Counted from the stretch's first letter, positions 45,895-54,143 are shown. The stretch: DNA of 64,000 nt from Sneathia sanguinegens (GCF_042033325.1 NZ_CP160095.1), one strand, 5' to 3'. Notes: generated by a model from the sequence alone, not told the origin. Numbers and translations: made by a program.

Positions 45895-46482
45895 ATGGAA
45901 AATAATAAATTAACAGTGCGTGATTTAACAAATATAGGTTTATTTAGTGTACTAATATTTGTACTAACATTTTTATCTAGCATAATAATGTTAATACCTT
46001 TTGCTATGCCAATTTTACCTTTTGTAATTGGTATTTTAACAGGACCTGTATATATGATTTATTCAACTAAAATAAAAAAAGTTGGTATGATTTTTATACA
46101 ACAAATTATTTTAGCTCTAATTTTTGTTTCAACTGGACATGGGCCTTTTATACTTTTAACAATAGGAATATGTTCTATTATTGCTGAATTAATAATAAGA
46201 AAAGGTGGATATAAGAGTTTAAAATATTCAAGATTAGCTTTTACGATTACACCTATAGGTTATATTGGTAATTTTATTCCATTATTAATTTCAAGAGATA
46301 AAATTTATGCTAAATTAGTAGCAAGTGAGGGAGTTGAATTTGCTAATCAATTTATGAGTTCTGTTCCAAATTGGATGGTTATACCTTGTATATTGCTTGC
46401 AATGTTAGGTGGCTTTTTAGGCTGTACAATAGGAATAGTTATATTAAAAAAACATTTTGAAAAAGCGGGAATGTTAAAGTAA
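45895..46482 (+). CDS. ECF transporter S component (MptD/Trep_Strep type)
   Basis: About 195 residues with six predicted helices. LTVRDLTNIGLFSVLIFVLT, MPILPFVIGILTGPVYMIYS and GGYKSLKYSRLAF fit the MptD/Trep_Strep family of substrate-binding S components. GGAGGAAG precedes ATG 45895; an upstream start at 45838 lacks a ribosome site. It is followed by T and A components, so the operon encodes a complete group I-like ECF importer. The substrate of this S family is not established. Confidence 0.82.
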   Translation: MENNKLTVRDLTNIGLFSVLIFVLTFLSSIIMLIPFAMPILPFVIGILTGPVYMIYSTKIKKVGMIFIQQIILALIFVSTGHGPFILLTIGICSIIAELIIRKGGYKSLKYSRLAFTITPIGYIGNFIPLLISRDKIYAKLVASEGVEFANQFMSSVPNWMVIPCILLAMLGGFLGCTIGIVILKKHFEKAGMLK

Positions 46483-46483
46483 A

Positions 46484-47185
46484 ATGTTAAAATTAGATTT
46501 TAGAACAAAATTAATAATGACAATAGTTTTGTCTGTAGTGTTATTGCTTGGAAATTTTGAGGAAAAACTTTTTTATATGCCAATAATACTTTCTATGATA
46601 CCCTGTGTTTTACTTATGACATCAGGGTATTATAGCCAAGCTATAAGAGGAATTTTATTTATTTTTATAATAGCTTTGATTCAAAAATATATGTTTTTAA
46701 ATGCAAAGGGGCTTATATTAAATTTTTATATAGTTTTAAGCTCTTTTGCATTAAAATTAATACCTAGTGCAATGATGGGCTCTTATACACTTTTAACAAG
46801 TACTATGGGAGAAATACTATACAGCATGAAAAAAATGAAAATTCCTGAGCAAATAATTGTACCAGTATCAGTTATGGCACGATTTTTCTATACAATTAAG
46901 GTAGATTATGAACAAATTAAAATAGCAATGGAATTACAAGGTTTAACTACTTTTAATTTATTATTTAAACCATATAAGTTATTTGAATATCGTTTGGTAC
47001 CATTACTTATGTGTTTAACAAAAACTGCTGATGAAGTTGCAATTTCAGCTATTACTAGAGGACTTGAAATTGGAGCTGAAAGAACAAGTATACATGAAAG
47101 AAAATTACATTTTATTGATTATATTTTCCTAATATTTACGGGAATAATTATTGTAATTTACATAATGGGAGGAGCAAAATGCTAG
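46484..47185 (+). CDS. ECF transporter T component (CbiQ/EcfT family)
   Basis: 233 residues with five helices and two coupling-helix motifs: MELQGL (about 145-150) and AISAITRGLEIGAERTS (about 187-203), the Ala-Arg-Gly-type signature of EcfT. It couples the S component to the ATPase. It starts one base after the S gene and overlaps the ATPase gene by 7 nt. Confidence 0.86.
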   Translation: MLKLDFRTKLIMTIVLSVVLLLGNFEEKLFYMPIILSMIPCVLLMTSGYYSQAIRGILFIFIIALIQKYMFLNAKGLILNFYIVLSSFALKLIPSAMMGSYTLLTSTMGEILYSMKKMKIPEQIIVPVSVMARFFYTIKVDYEQIKIAMELQGLTTFNLLFKPYKLFEYRLVPLLMCLTKTADEVAISAITRGLEIGAERTSIHERKLHFIDYIFLIFTGIIIVIYIMGGAKC

Positions 47186-48546
47186 AATTTATAAATATTA
47201 GTCTTACATATCAGGAAGAAATAATTTTAGAAGATATAAATTTTAGTGTAGATAAAGGAAAAATTGTAGTTTTGACAGGTAATTCAGGCTCTGGTAAATC
47301 GAGTATTTTAAAGCTGATAAATGGAATAATTCCTGAATTTTATGAAGCTAAAATTGAGGGAGAAATAAAATTTGATGGTAAAAATATTAGAGAAGAAAGT
47401 ATGGCTAAAAGATCAAAATATATATCTACCATTTTTCAAAATCCTAAAACTCAATTTTATTGCATAAATACAAGAGATGAATTGGCGTTTGGATTAGAAA
47501 ATAGAGCTGTTTCTCCAAATATGATTAATGAAATAATAGAAAAATATTCAAAAGATTATCAAATAAAAGATTTAATGGATAGAAATATCTTTCATCTATC
47601 AGGTGGAGAAAAGCAAAAAATTGCAATAACAGCTTGTAGTTGCCTTGATAATGATATTTATTTATTTGATGAACCTAGTTCGTCACTAGATGAAGAAGGA
47701 CTGGAATGGTTAAAAGGAATATTGCTTGAATTAAAGAGTAAAAATAAGTTAGTTATAATAGCAGAACATAGATTACATTATTTAAAAAATATTATTGATA
47801 AATTATATATAATAAAAAATAATAAAGTTGAAGAAATTAATTTGAATGAAAATTTAAATTCAATAGAAGAAAGATATCAATTAAGAAAATTTAATATAAA
47901 AAAAGATTTGAAAAATAAGAAAAAAATATATTTAAAAAAAGCAATAAATTATATAGAAGATGAAGATCAACTTATTTGTAAAGATTATAAATTATCATAT
48001 AGTCATAAGGATGTAATAAATACCAATCTTAGTTTTAAAGAAGGTTTGACCTATATTATTGGTAAAAATGGAATAGGAAAGACAAGTTTTATCAAAAAAA
48101 TGTTGGATGTTATTAAAGCTAAAGGAATAACATGTTATAAATCAGAAAAAATTAAAAAAAACTATGAGTACTTTAGCTTGGTAATGCAAGATGTTAATTA
48201 TCAAATATTTACAGATTTATTATGGAAAGAAATTTCAATGTCTAGTTCTAATGTAAATGATAAGATAAGAGTTCTTAAAGAATTAGATTTGTATGAAAAA
48301 AAAGCTTTGCATCCTCAAATATTATCAGGTGGAGAAAAACAAAGATTGATGTTGGGGCTTGCAATACTGAGTTCAAAGCCAATAGTTATTTTGGATGAAC
48401 CTACAAGTGGATTAGATAAAAAACAACTCTTAAATACTGCGAAATATCTAAAGCTTATGATAAAACAAGGGAAGTATGTAATAGTTATTACGCATGATTA
48501 TGAATTAATAAATAGTTGTGAAGGGAATGTATTAGAATTTGTATAA
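47179..48546 (+). CDS. ECF transporter ATPase, two fused ABC domains
   Basis: 455 residues with two nucleotide-binding domains. Domain 1 has Walker A GNSGSGKSS, signature LSGGEKQKIAITA and Walker B IYLFDEPSSSLD. Domain 2 has GKNGIGKTS, LSGGEKQRLMLGLA and VILDEPTSGLD, with TITHD-like VITHDYEL. This replaces the separate EcfA1/EcfA2 of most Firmicutes. Between the two domains lies a short Lys-rich linker (about 240-265). Confidence 0.88.
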   Translation: MLEFINISLTYQEEIILEDINFSVDKGKIVVLTGNSGSGKSSILKLINGIIPEFYEAKIEGEIKFDGKNIREESMAKRSKYISTIFQNPKTQFYCINTRDELAFGLENRAVSPNMINEIIEKYSKDYQIKDLMDRNIFHLSGGEKQKIAITACSCLDNDIYLFDEPSSSLDEEGLEWLKGILLELKSKNKLVIIAEHRLHYLKNIIDKLYIIKNNKVEEINLNENLNSIEERYQLRKFNIKKDLKNKKKIYLKKAINYIEDEDQLICKDYKLSYSHKDVINTNLSFKEGLTYIIGKNGIGKTSFIKKMLDVIKAKGITCYKSEKIKKNYEYFSLVMQDVNYQIFTDLLWKEISMSSSNVNDKIRVLKELDLYEKKALHPQILSGGEKQRLMLGLAILSSKPIVILDEPTSGLDKKQLLNTAKYLKLMIKQGKYVIVITHDYELINSCEGNVLEFV

Positions 48547-48663
48547 ATTTCATAATGTGAAACAAATTAAAAAGTTCCTAGTTTTTTTGAATATATAAAT
48601 TAGGCTAAGCTTGAAATTAGTGCCTTTATATAAGGGCTTAAAAAGTAAAATAGTAAAATAATA

Positions 48664-48691
48664 TTGATAAAAAAATAAAAGAGTGTACAAT
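48664..48691 (+). promoter_or_regulatory. Probable promoter of pflB
   Basis: TTGATA (48664-48669), 16-nt spacer, TACAAT (48686-48691), about 40 nt before the start codon. The rest of the 180-nt gap shows only a weak GCCTT/AAGGGC hairpin near 48621-48640, perhaps the end of the ECF transcript. Confidence 0.6.
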
Positions 48692-48730
48692 ATAAGTATA
48701 AAGAATAAATAAATGAAAGGAAGGCTGACT

Positions 48731-50965
48731 ATGGACGCTTGGAGAGGATTTAAGTCAGGAAAATGGAACCATGAAATAAATGTTCCAGAATTTATCGAAT
48801 TAAATTACACTGAATATACAGGAGATGGAAGCTTTTTAGCAGGACCAACTGAAGCTACTAAAAAATTATGGGAAAAATTAATGCCTATGATTAAAGAAGA
48901 AAGAGAAAAAGGTATTTATGATGCAGAAACAAAGATACCTTCTCAAATAGATGCTTATGGACCTGGATACATTGACAAAGATTTGGAACAAATTGTAGGT
49001 TTACAAACTGATAAACCATTAAAGAGAGCAATATTCCCTAATGGTGGATTAAGAATGGTTAAGAACAGTTTGGAAGCATTTGGTTACAAATTGGATCCTG
49101 AAACAAATGAAATATTTACTAAATATAGAAGAACTCATAATGATGGAGTTTTCACAGCTTATACTAAAGATATAAGAAATGCAAGACACGCAGGTGTTAT
49201 AACTGGTTTACCAGATGCATATGGAAGAGGAAGAATCATAGGGGACTACAGAAGAGTAGTTTTATATGGTGTTGACTACTTAATTGAACAAAAACAAAAA
49301 GATCATGAAGCAATTGATGGAAATGATTTCACTGCAGATATGGTTAGAGATAAAGAAGAATTATTTGACCAAATACAAGCATTGAAAGCATTGAAGAGAA
49401 TGGCAGCAGGATATGGATATGATATTTCTAAACCAGCTACAACTGCTAAAGAAGCAATACAATGGTTATACTTTGCATACTTAGGTGCCGCAAAAGACCA
49501 AAATGGTGCTGCAATGAGTATGGGAAGAACTTCAACTTTCTTAGACATCTACATTCAAAGAGACTTGGATGAAGGAAGAATTACTGAAGAACAAGCACAA
49601 GAATATATTGACCACTTCATTATGAAATTAAGAATTATAAGATTCTTAAGAACACCTGAATATGATGAATTATTTAGTGGAGACCCAGTATGGGTTACTG
49701 AATCAATTGGTGGTATAGGAAAAGATGGAAGATCAATGGTTACTAAGAACTCATTCAGAACATTACATACATTATATAACTTAGGACCAGCTCCAGAACC
49801 AAACTTAACAATATTATGGTCTGAAAAATTACCTAAGGCTTGGAAGAAATTCTGTGCTCAAGTATCAATTGATACTTCATCATTACAATATGAAAATGAT
49901 GATTTGATGAGACCAGAATTTGGTACTGACTATGGTATCGCTTGTTGTGTTTCACCTATGACTATAGGTAAACAAATGCAATTCTTCGGAGCAAGAGTAA
50001 ACTTACCTAAGGCTTTATTATATGCTATTAATGGTGGTAAAGATGAAGTTAAAGGAACACAAGTTACTCCAGAAGGAATGTTTGAACCTATTAAAGGTGA
50101 CTACTTGAACTTTGATGAAGTTTGGGAAAAATATGATAAGATACTTGATTGGTTAGCAACTACTTATGTTAAAGCATTGAATATTATTCACTATATGCAT
50201 GATAAATATTCATATGAAGCATTTGAAATGTCATTACATGATACTAAGATTAAGAGAACTGAAGCATTTGGTATTGCAGGACTTTCAATTGTTGCTGACT
50301 CATTAGCAGCTATTAAACATGGTAAAGTTAGAATTATAAGAGATGAAAATGGTGTAGCAGTAGATTATAAGAACGAAGGAGAACCATATGTTCCATTCGG
50401 TAACAATAATGATGAAACAGATGACTTCGCTGTTAAGATGGTACATATCTTCATGAATAAAATTAGAACTCATAAGATGTACAGAAATGCAATACCTACT
50501 CAATCAGTATTAACAATTACTTCAAATGTTGTTTATGGTAAGAAGACTGGTAATACACCAGATGGTAGATTAGCAGGTAAACCATTCGGACCAGGTGCAA
50601 ACCCAATGCACGGAAGAGATACAAGTGGAGCAGTTGCTTCATTAGCATCAGTAGCTAAGATACCGTTTGAAGATGCAAATGATGGTATTTCATACACATT
50701 CGCTATTACACCTAATACATTAGGTAAAGATAGAGAAGAAAAACAAGAAAATCTAGTAGGATTGTTAGATGGTTATATGCATCAAACAGGACACCACTTA
50801 AATGTTAACGTATTTGGTAGGGAATTACTAGAAGATGCTATGGAACATCCAGAAAAATATCCACAATTAACTATAAGAGTTTCAGGATATGCAGTTAACT
50901 TTGTAAGATTGACAAGAGAACAACAATTAGATGTTATAAATAGAACAATATCTGATAAGATGTAG
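48731..50965 (+). CDS. pflB: Formate acetyltransferase (pyruvate formate-lyase)
   Basis: Glycyl-radical enzyme converting pyruvate and CoA to acetyl-CoA and formate; about 744 residues, normal. The catalytic Cys-Cys pair lies in GIACCVSPMTIGKQM, and the radical Gly in the C-terminal RVSGYAVNFVRLT. ATG 48731 follows AAAGGAAGG; an ATG at 48713 would overlap that site. Codons include more C-ending ones (TTC, AAC) than neighbours, consistent with high expression. Central to anaerobic mixed-acid fermentation. Confidence 0.98.
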   Translation: MDAWRGFKSGKWNHEINVPEFIELNYTEYTGDGSFLAGPTEATKKLWEKLMPMIKEEREKGIYDAETKIPSQIDAYGPGYIDKDLEQIVGLQTDKPLKRAIFPNGGLRMVKNSLEAFGYKLDPETNEIFTKYRRTHNDGVFTAYTKDIRNARHAGVITGLPDAYGRGRIIGDYRRVVLYGVDYLIEQKQKDHEAIDGNDFTADMVRDKEELFDQIQALKALKRMAAGYGYDISKPATTAKEAIQWLYFAYLGAAKDQNGAAMSMGRTSTFLDIYIQRDLDEGRITEEQAQEYIDHFIMKLRIIRFLRTPEYDELFSGDPVWVTESIGGIGKDGRSMVTKNSFRTLHTLYNLGPAPEPNLTILWSEKLPKAWKKFCAQVSIDTSSLQYENDDLMRPEFGTDYGIACCVSPMTIGKQMQFFGARVNLPKALLYAINGGKDEVKGTQVTPEGMFEPIKGDYLNFDEVWEKYDKILDWLATTYVKALNIIHYMHDKYSYEAFEMSLHDTKIKRTEAFGIAGLSIVADSLAAIKHGKVRIIRDENGVAVDYKNEGEPYVPFGNNNDETDDFAVKMVHIFMNKIRTHKMYRNAIPTQSVLTITSNVVYGKKTGNTPDGRLAGKPFGPGANPMHGRDTSGAVASLASVAKIPFEDANDGISYTFAITPNTLGKDREEKQENLVGLLDGYMHQTGHHLNVNVFGRELLEDAMEHPEKYPQLTIRVSGYAVNFVRLTREQQLDVINRTISDKM

Positions 50966-50982
50966 TTAATTATTATAGATTT

Positions 50983-51012
50983 AGGTGCAAGAGAATATCT
51001 TGCACCTTTATT
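50983..51012 (+). terminator. Intercistronic hairpin between pflB and pflA
   Basis: Perfect 10-bp stem AGGTGCAAGA (50983-50992) / TCTTGCACCT (50998-51007), 5-nt loop, weak T-run. It likely limits read-through so that the activase is made at a lower level than PflB. Confidence 0.8.
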
Positions 51013-51040
51013 TAATATAATAAGAAAGGGTGAAAATTAA

Positions 51041-51775
51041 ATGAAAGGCTTTATACATTCATTTGAAAGTTTTGGTACAAAAGATGGACCAGGTATAAGA
51101 TTTGTCTTATTTATGCAAGGCTGCCCATTAAGATGTCTATATTGTCATAATGTTGATACTTGGAATATAAAAGATAATAAAAAATTATTAGAACCTGAAG
51201 AAGTTTTTCATGAAATAGAAAAAGTTAAAGGATTTATTCGTACTGGAGGTGTAACAATATCAGGTGGTGAACCATTAGTTCAACCAGATTTCATAAAAGA
51301 AGTTTTTAAACTTTGTAAAGAACATGGAATACATACAGCTCTTGATACTTCAGGGTATATATTTACTAATAGAGCAAAAGAAGTATTAGAGTATGTAGAT
51401 TTGGTATTGTTAGATATAAAGCATATAGATCCAGATAAATATAAAGTTTTAACTTCTGTTAATTTAGCACCTACTTTAAAATTTGCACAATATTTAAAAG
51501 AAATTAATAAACCAGTATGGTTAAGATATGTTTTGGTACCAGGTTATACAGATGCTGAAGAAGATTTGCATAAATGGGGAAAATATTGTTCACAATTAAC
51601 AAATGTTGAAAGAGTGGATGTACTGCCCTTCCACCAAATGGGAGCACCCAAATGGGAAATGATGAAAAGGGTTTATGTACTGAAAAATAATCCAACTCCT
51701 ACACCAGAACAGGTTAGAAAAGCAGAAGACATATTTAAATCATATGGTTTACCAGTTAGATTAACAAATAGATAA
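51041..51775 (+). CDS. pflA: Pyruvate formate-lyase activating enzyme (radical SAM)
   Basis: 244 residues. The radical-SAM cluster motif is CPLRCLYCHN (CxxxCxxC), followed by TISGGEPLVQPDF (SAM binding) and YVLVPGYTDAEEDL. It generates the glycyl radical on PflB. GAAAGGGTG precedes ATG 51041. A strong terminator follows at once, and that terminator flank is duplicated at the right end of the island. Confidence 0.96.
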   Translation: MKGFIHSFESFGTKDGPGIRFVLFMQGCPLRCLYCHNVDTWNIKDNKKLLEPEEVFHEIEKVKGFIRTGGVTISGGEPLVQPDFIKEVFKLCKEHGIHTALDTSGYIFTNRAKEVLEYVDLVLLDIKHIDPDKYKVLTSVNLAPTLKFAQYLKEINKPVWLRYVLVPGYTDAEEDLHKWGKYCSQLTNVERVDVLPFHQMGAPKWEMMKRVYVLKNNPTPTPEQVRKAEDIFKSYGLPVRLTNR

Positions 51776-51806
51776 AAGGAGCATACATATAGCTCCTTTT
51801 TCTTTT
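51774..51806 (+). terminator. Terminator after pflA
   Basis: AAAAGGAGC (51774-51782) pairs perfectly with GCTCCTTTT (51792-51800), followed by more T. Its 3' arm begins the left copy of the island-flanking repeat. Confidence 0.88.
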
Positions 51807-51841
51807 AAATAAAGGGTTTGAGAAGAGTTTGAATATTTTAT
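51790..51841 (+). repeat. Left flanking repeat of the accessory island (attL candidate)
   Basis: About 52 bp starting TAGCTCCT and ending in a 24-bp core (51818-51841, TTGAGAAGAGTT... to ...TTTTAT) that recurs identically at 61617-61640; outside the core the two copies differ at a few positions. It lies 25 bp from the end of an integrase remnant, the usual place for an attachment site. Confidence 0.65.
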
Positions 51842-51866
51842 ATAAGAAAAAAGTTCTAAAAAAGTT

Positions 51867-51989
51867 CTATTTTAAATTATTCAATAAATCTATTATTTTA
51901 TCTTTTTTGTCATTATAAAAATGTGCGTAGGTACTTAAAGTTATTTGTGAATTCTTATGCCCTAACCTTTTGCTTATAGCAGTTAAGTG
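51867..51989 (-). pseudogene. Tyrosine recombinase (phage integrase), C-terminal remnant
   Basis: On the minus strand, an open segment of about 40 codons ending at TAG 51867 reads HLTAISKRLGHKNSQITLST followed by YAHFYND. These are the C-terminal catalytic motifs of tyrosine integrases (LGH-x-x-x-x-T-x-x-Y with the nucleophile Tyr). Upstream of about 51989 the homology stops, where a toxin fragment in the opposite direction begins. The integrase is therefore deleted to its last 40 residues and inactive. Confidence 0.85.
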
Positions 51990-52198
51990 AAATAATAGAT
52001 AATCCAGATTATATTTTAAAAGATAACAAACACACAAATACGATATGGTTAATATACAAAGATAAAAAGCAATTTTTTGTAGTTATAAAACTAAGTGTAG
52101 AAAAAAATAAAAAGAATTCAATAATTACAAGTGTACCAATACAAGAAAAAAGACTACAAAAATATTTGATTAAAATGAACATCCTTGACAGAAAATAA
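51990..52198 (+). pseudogene. PBECR-like nuclease/toxin domain, C-terminal remnant of a phage head protein
   Basis: An open segment without a start codon, about 69 codons, includes IIDNPDYILKDNKHTNTIWL, FFVVIKLSVEKNKKNSIITS and VPIQEKRLQKYL. The NPDYI...DN...T...L, then long-strand and IIT patterns match PBECR-type (phage barnase-EndoU-ColicinE5/D-RelE-like) nuclease domains that end SPP1-gp7/Mu-gpF-type minor head proteins and other phage polyvalent proteins. The 5' part was removed at the integrase junction. It is a third, different toxin tail beside the two related copies downstream. Confidence 0.68.
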
Positions 52199-52217
52199 TA
52201 TAAATGCTAGAATTTAA

Positions 52218-52322
52218 TTGAGCTAAAGGATAGGAATTGCATGCTCTATCGCCCATAGTAGGAGACGCAAGGTAGCTGCACTTGCTTAGCTCAAAAGGTT
52301 CTATTTATATAGAACTTTTTTA
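52218..52322 (+). ncRNA. Candidate structured RNA with terminator
   Basis: A closing stem TTGAGCTAA (52218-52226) / TTAGCTCAA (52286-52294), perfect over 9 bp, encloses at least two hairpins: CTAT-CGCCC-ATAG (52246-52258) and GCAAG / CTTGC (52267-52285). It is followed by a terminator stem GTTCTAT / ATAGAAC (52298-52315) with a T-run. Its base composition is richer in G and C than its surroundings and it has no open frame. It lies upstream of Gp20 scaffold remnants; structured RNA motifs near phage GP20 genes have been reported from comparative genomics (GP20-a, GP20-b), and this could be one, but I cannot confirm a match. Confidence 0.6.
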
Positions 52323-52348
52323 TTTATAAAAATTTAACAATAACAAAT

Positions 52349-52459
52349 GTGTTCATACAATTACAGAACAACCAAAGCCCTTGGTTAGATACAAAAAGAA
52401 ATAAAGTTATAAAAGTTGATAAAATAAAAAAATATTTTAAGGAAAATTATGTTGAATGA
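52349..52459 (+). pseudogene. Short coding remnant before a terminator, unrecognised
   Basis: A GTG-initiated frame of 36 codons (ending KKYFKENYVE) has gene-like composition but no ribosome site and no recognised family. It is followed 8 nt later by a good terminator, so it may be the 3' end of a lost gene, for example the partner of the PBECR fragment. Confidence 0.3.
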
Positions 52460-52467
52460 ATAGATAC

Positions 52468-52492
52468 AAGCACCCTTAGGGGTGTTTTTTTT
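52468..52492 (+). terminator. Terminator
   Basis: CACCC (52471-52475) / GGGTG (52480-52484), extended by A/T pairs, with a run of eight T. It precedes the first copy of the tandem unit. Confidence 0.8.
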
Positions 52493-52500
52493 ATATAAAA

Positions 52501-52538
52501 TTGTCTTTGCAGGCTAGACACTAAAGAAGCCTTTTTTT
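52501..52538 (+). ncRNA. H-type pseudoknot candidate, copy A
   Basis: TGTCT (52502-52506) pairs with AGACA (52516-52520). AGGCT inside that loop (52511-52515) pairs with AGCCT downstream (52528-52532), followed by a T-run. The two stems interlock as an H-type pseudoknot directly upstream of the Gp20 start. Copy B keeps both stems with a compensatory pair change. The second stem alone could act as a terminator. Confidence 0.6.
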
Positions 52539-52613
52539 AGTACATACAAAAATCATAAATAATACTAGAACTCACTAGAATAAAAAATAATAAAAGAAAG
52601 GAATGATAACAGT

Positions 52614-52763
52614 ATGAAAGAAGAAATATTGAAGTTAGGAATTGAAGAAAAGGTAGTAGATGAATTACTAAAAATAATAGGTAAAAACATAGTTCCTAAA
52701 AATCAATTCAATGAAGTGAATGAGGTTAAAAAGCAACTGGCTATCAGATGGTTCAAACTTTAG
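52614..52763 (+). pseudogene. Phage scaffold protein (Gp20 family) N-terminal remnant, copy A
   Basis: 49 codons with a good ribosome site (AAAGGAATG). MKEEILKLGIEEKVVDELLK and NQFNEVNEVKKQ match the N-terminus of phage minor structural/scaffold protein GP20. After KKQL the sequence switches to that of a minor head protein in another frame and stops. The junction is identical in both copies, so the fusion came before the duplication. Confidence 0.72.
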
Positions 52764-53892
52764 TAGTATAATATGGAAAAACAAAGAAAAGCTACTAAAT
52801 GAAATGCAGAAAACAATAACAGTTGGAATAATATCTGGTAAGACACCTTATAGCTTATCAGAAGACTTTGCAAGGGTAATGAATGTAGACAAGAGCAGAG
52901 CAAGAGTGCTATTACAGACTGAAAGTGCAAGAGTAAGAAGTATGGCAGAAATTGAAAGCTATAAGCAGATGGAAGTTAGCAAGTATCAGATAATAGCTAC
53001 ATTAGATGATAGAACTTTTGACATATGCCAAAGTATGGATATGAAGGTATTTGATGTCAAAGATTATGAAGTTGGAGTTACTGCTCCACCTTTCCACCCA
53101 AATTGCAGAAGTACCAAAGTGCCATATTATGAAGATAGTCCTGTTACAGAAGATGGAAGAATAGCAAGAGATGAAAATGGCAAACAGTATACAGTGGGTA
53201 ATATAAGCTATTCTGAATGGGCAGAGAAGTATGTGAAAAATCCAGAACAATTAAAAGGTTACGGACAGTATGCAAGATATAAGAAAGTTTTAGGTGATAA
53301 AGCACCTAATTCATTTGATAAATTTGTAGATATGAAGTATAATGATAGTAAGAAATACAATAGTTTAAAGGTATTGTATAAAGATACGAAAGAATACAAT
53401 TATACTGTTGATTTATTTAAAAATCACGGAGTATCTGATAAGTATATTCCACAAACATTAGATAAATTCATAGATATTAAATTAAATGACAAATTAAAAT
53501 ATGAAGGTATTAAATTTAGAAAAAAATTATTACTAACAGATTATGCAAATAAATTAAAAGAACAACAACAATTAAAACATAAATATTTATCAAAGCAATA
53601 TAATAATGAATTATTAAAAAATCCACCAGTGAATAAAGCATATTTTAAAGATAGTGATAAAATGACTGATAATGAATATAAAGATAAAATCAGAGAGTTG
53701 CAAAAGGGAATAAGAGGAAAAGGTGAAATAATTGTGACATATAATGGTAATAATCTTCAATATTATGAAAATTATTATCACAATAGTGATATAGGAAAAA
53801 CTTGGGATAGAATAAAGTTAATACATTATGATACTAAAAAGACTAGAACAATATATTCTAAAAAAGGATATCATGTGTATCCTGTATATTAA
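52720..53892 (+). CDS. 5'-truncated SPP1 gp7-type minor head protein with C-terminal putative toxin domain, copy A
   Basis: 390 codons from ATG 52720, but native homology starts only at about residue 7 (NWLSDGSNFSSIIWKNKEKL); the first residues are scaffold DNA read out of frame. Residues 7-185 are the head-morphogenesis (SPP1 gp7/Mu gpF) core with LLQTESARVRSMAE, TLDDRTFDICQSMD and the Cys/His motif APPFHPNCRS. Residues 190-330 form a Lys-rich linker, and the last 60 residues an unrecognised basic domain with conserved His in NYYHNS, KLIHYD and GYHVYP. Position and composition suggest a toxin tip. No good ribosome site precedes ATG 52720, so expression may rely on coupling to the scaffold remnant, or be absent. 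Confidence 0.72.
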   Translation: MRLKSNWLSDGSNFSSIIWKNKEKLLNEMQKTITVGIISGKTPYSLSEDFARVMNVDKSRARVLLQTESARVRSMAEIESYKQMEVSKYQIIATLDDRTFDICQSMDMKVFDVKDYEVGVTAPPFHPNCRSTKVPYYEDSPVTEDGRIARDENGKQYTVGNISYSEWAEKYVKNPEQLKGYGQYARYKKVLGDKAPNSFDKFVDMKYNDSKKYNSLKVLYKDTKEYNYTVDLFKNHGVSDKYIPQTLDKFIDIKLNDKLKYEGIKFRKKLLLTDYANKLKEQQQLKHKYLSKQYNNELLKNPPVNKAYFKDSDKMTDNEYKDKIRELQKGIRGKGEIIVTYNGNNLQYYENYYHNSDIGKTWDRIKLIHYDTKKTRTIYSKKGYHVYPVY

Positions 53893-53907
53893 AAAAAGGA
53901 GAGATAT

Positions 53908-54117
53908 ATGTTAAAAGATGAATTATTAAAAAATATAGGTAAAACTATGAACATAAACACCAAAAGAAAAACAAAATATGATTTCAAAAATCTTAAATTA
54001 GTTGGAGTATATTATGATGAGGATTATCTTGAAACTTGGATAGCAAAATTTGATTTACGAACAGGTGGTTTAGAAATCGTAATAGATGGTATAGAATCAA
54101 TAGAGATATTAGATTAG
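53908..54117 (+). CDS. 69-residue partner protein (putative immunity protein), copy A
   Basis: Begins 15 nt after the head protein stop with AAAGGAGAG upstream. It has a predicted mixed alpha/beta fold: a helical N-terminus (MLKDELLKNIGKTMN), strands KLVGVYYDED and ETWIAKFDL, and an acidic end IVIDGIESIEILD. No family was recognised. Its invariable position after the toxin-like C-terminal domain and its co-duplication with it suggest an immunity role; this is an inference. It ends at a conserved terminator. Confidence 0.7.
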   Translation: MLKDELLKNIGKTMNINTKRKTKYDFKNLKLVGVYYDEDYLETWIAKFDLRTGGLEIVIDGIESIEILD

Positions 54118-54143
54118 AGCAACTATAAAAGGTTGCTTTTTTT
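54118..54143 (+). terminator. Terminator after partner gene, copy A
   Basis: AGCAAC (54118-54123) / GTTGCT (54132-54137) with a T-run. Also conserved in copy B. Confidence 0.8.

Noticed and set aside
52501..52538. Simple rho-independent terminator only
   Set aside because: The second stem plus T-run could terminate, but the interlocking first stem is kept and even extended in copy B, so a pseudoknot explains more of the conservation. Not fully excluded.
53002..53250. Identical antisense ORFs (82 codons) in both head-protein copies (53002-53250, 55027-55275)
   Set aside because: They mirror the conserved coding tract of the head protein; identity follows from the duplication and there is no ribosome site.
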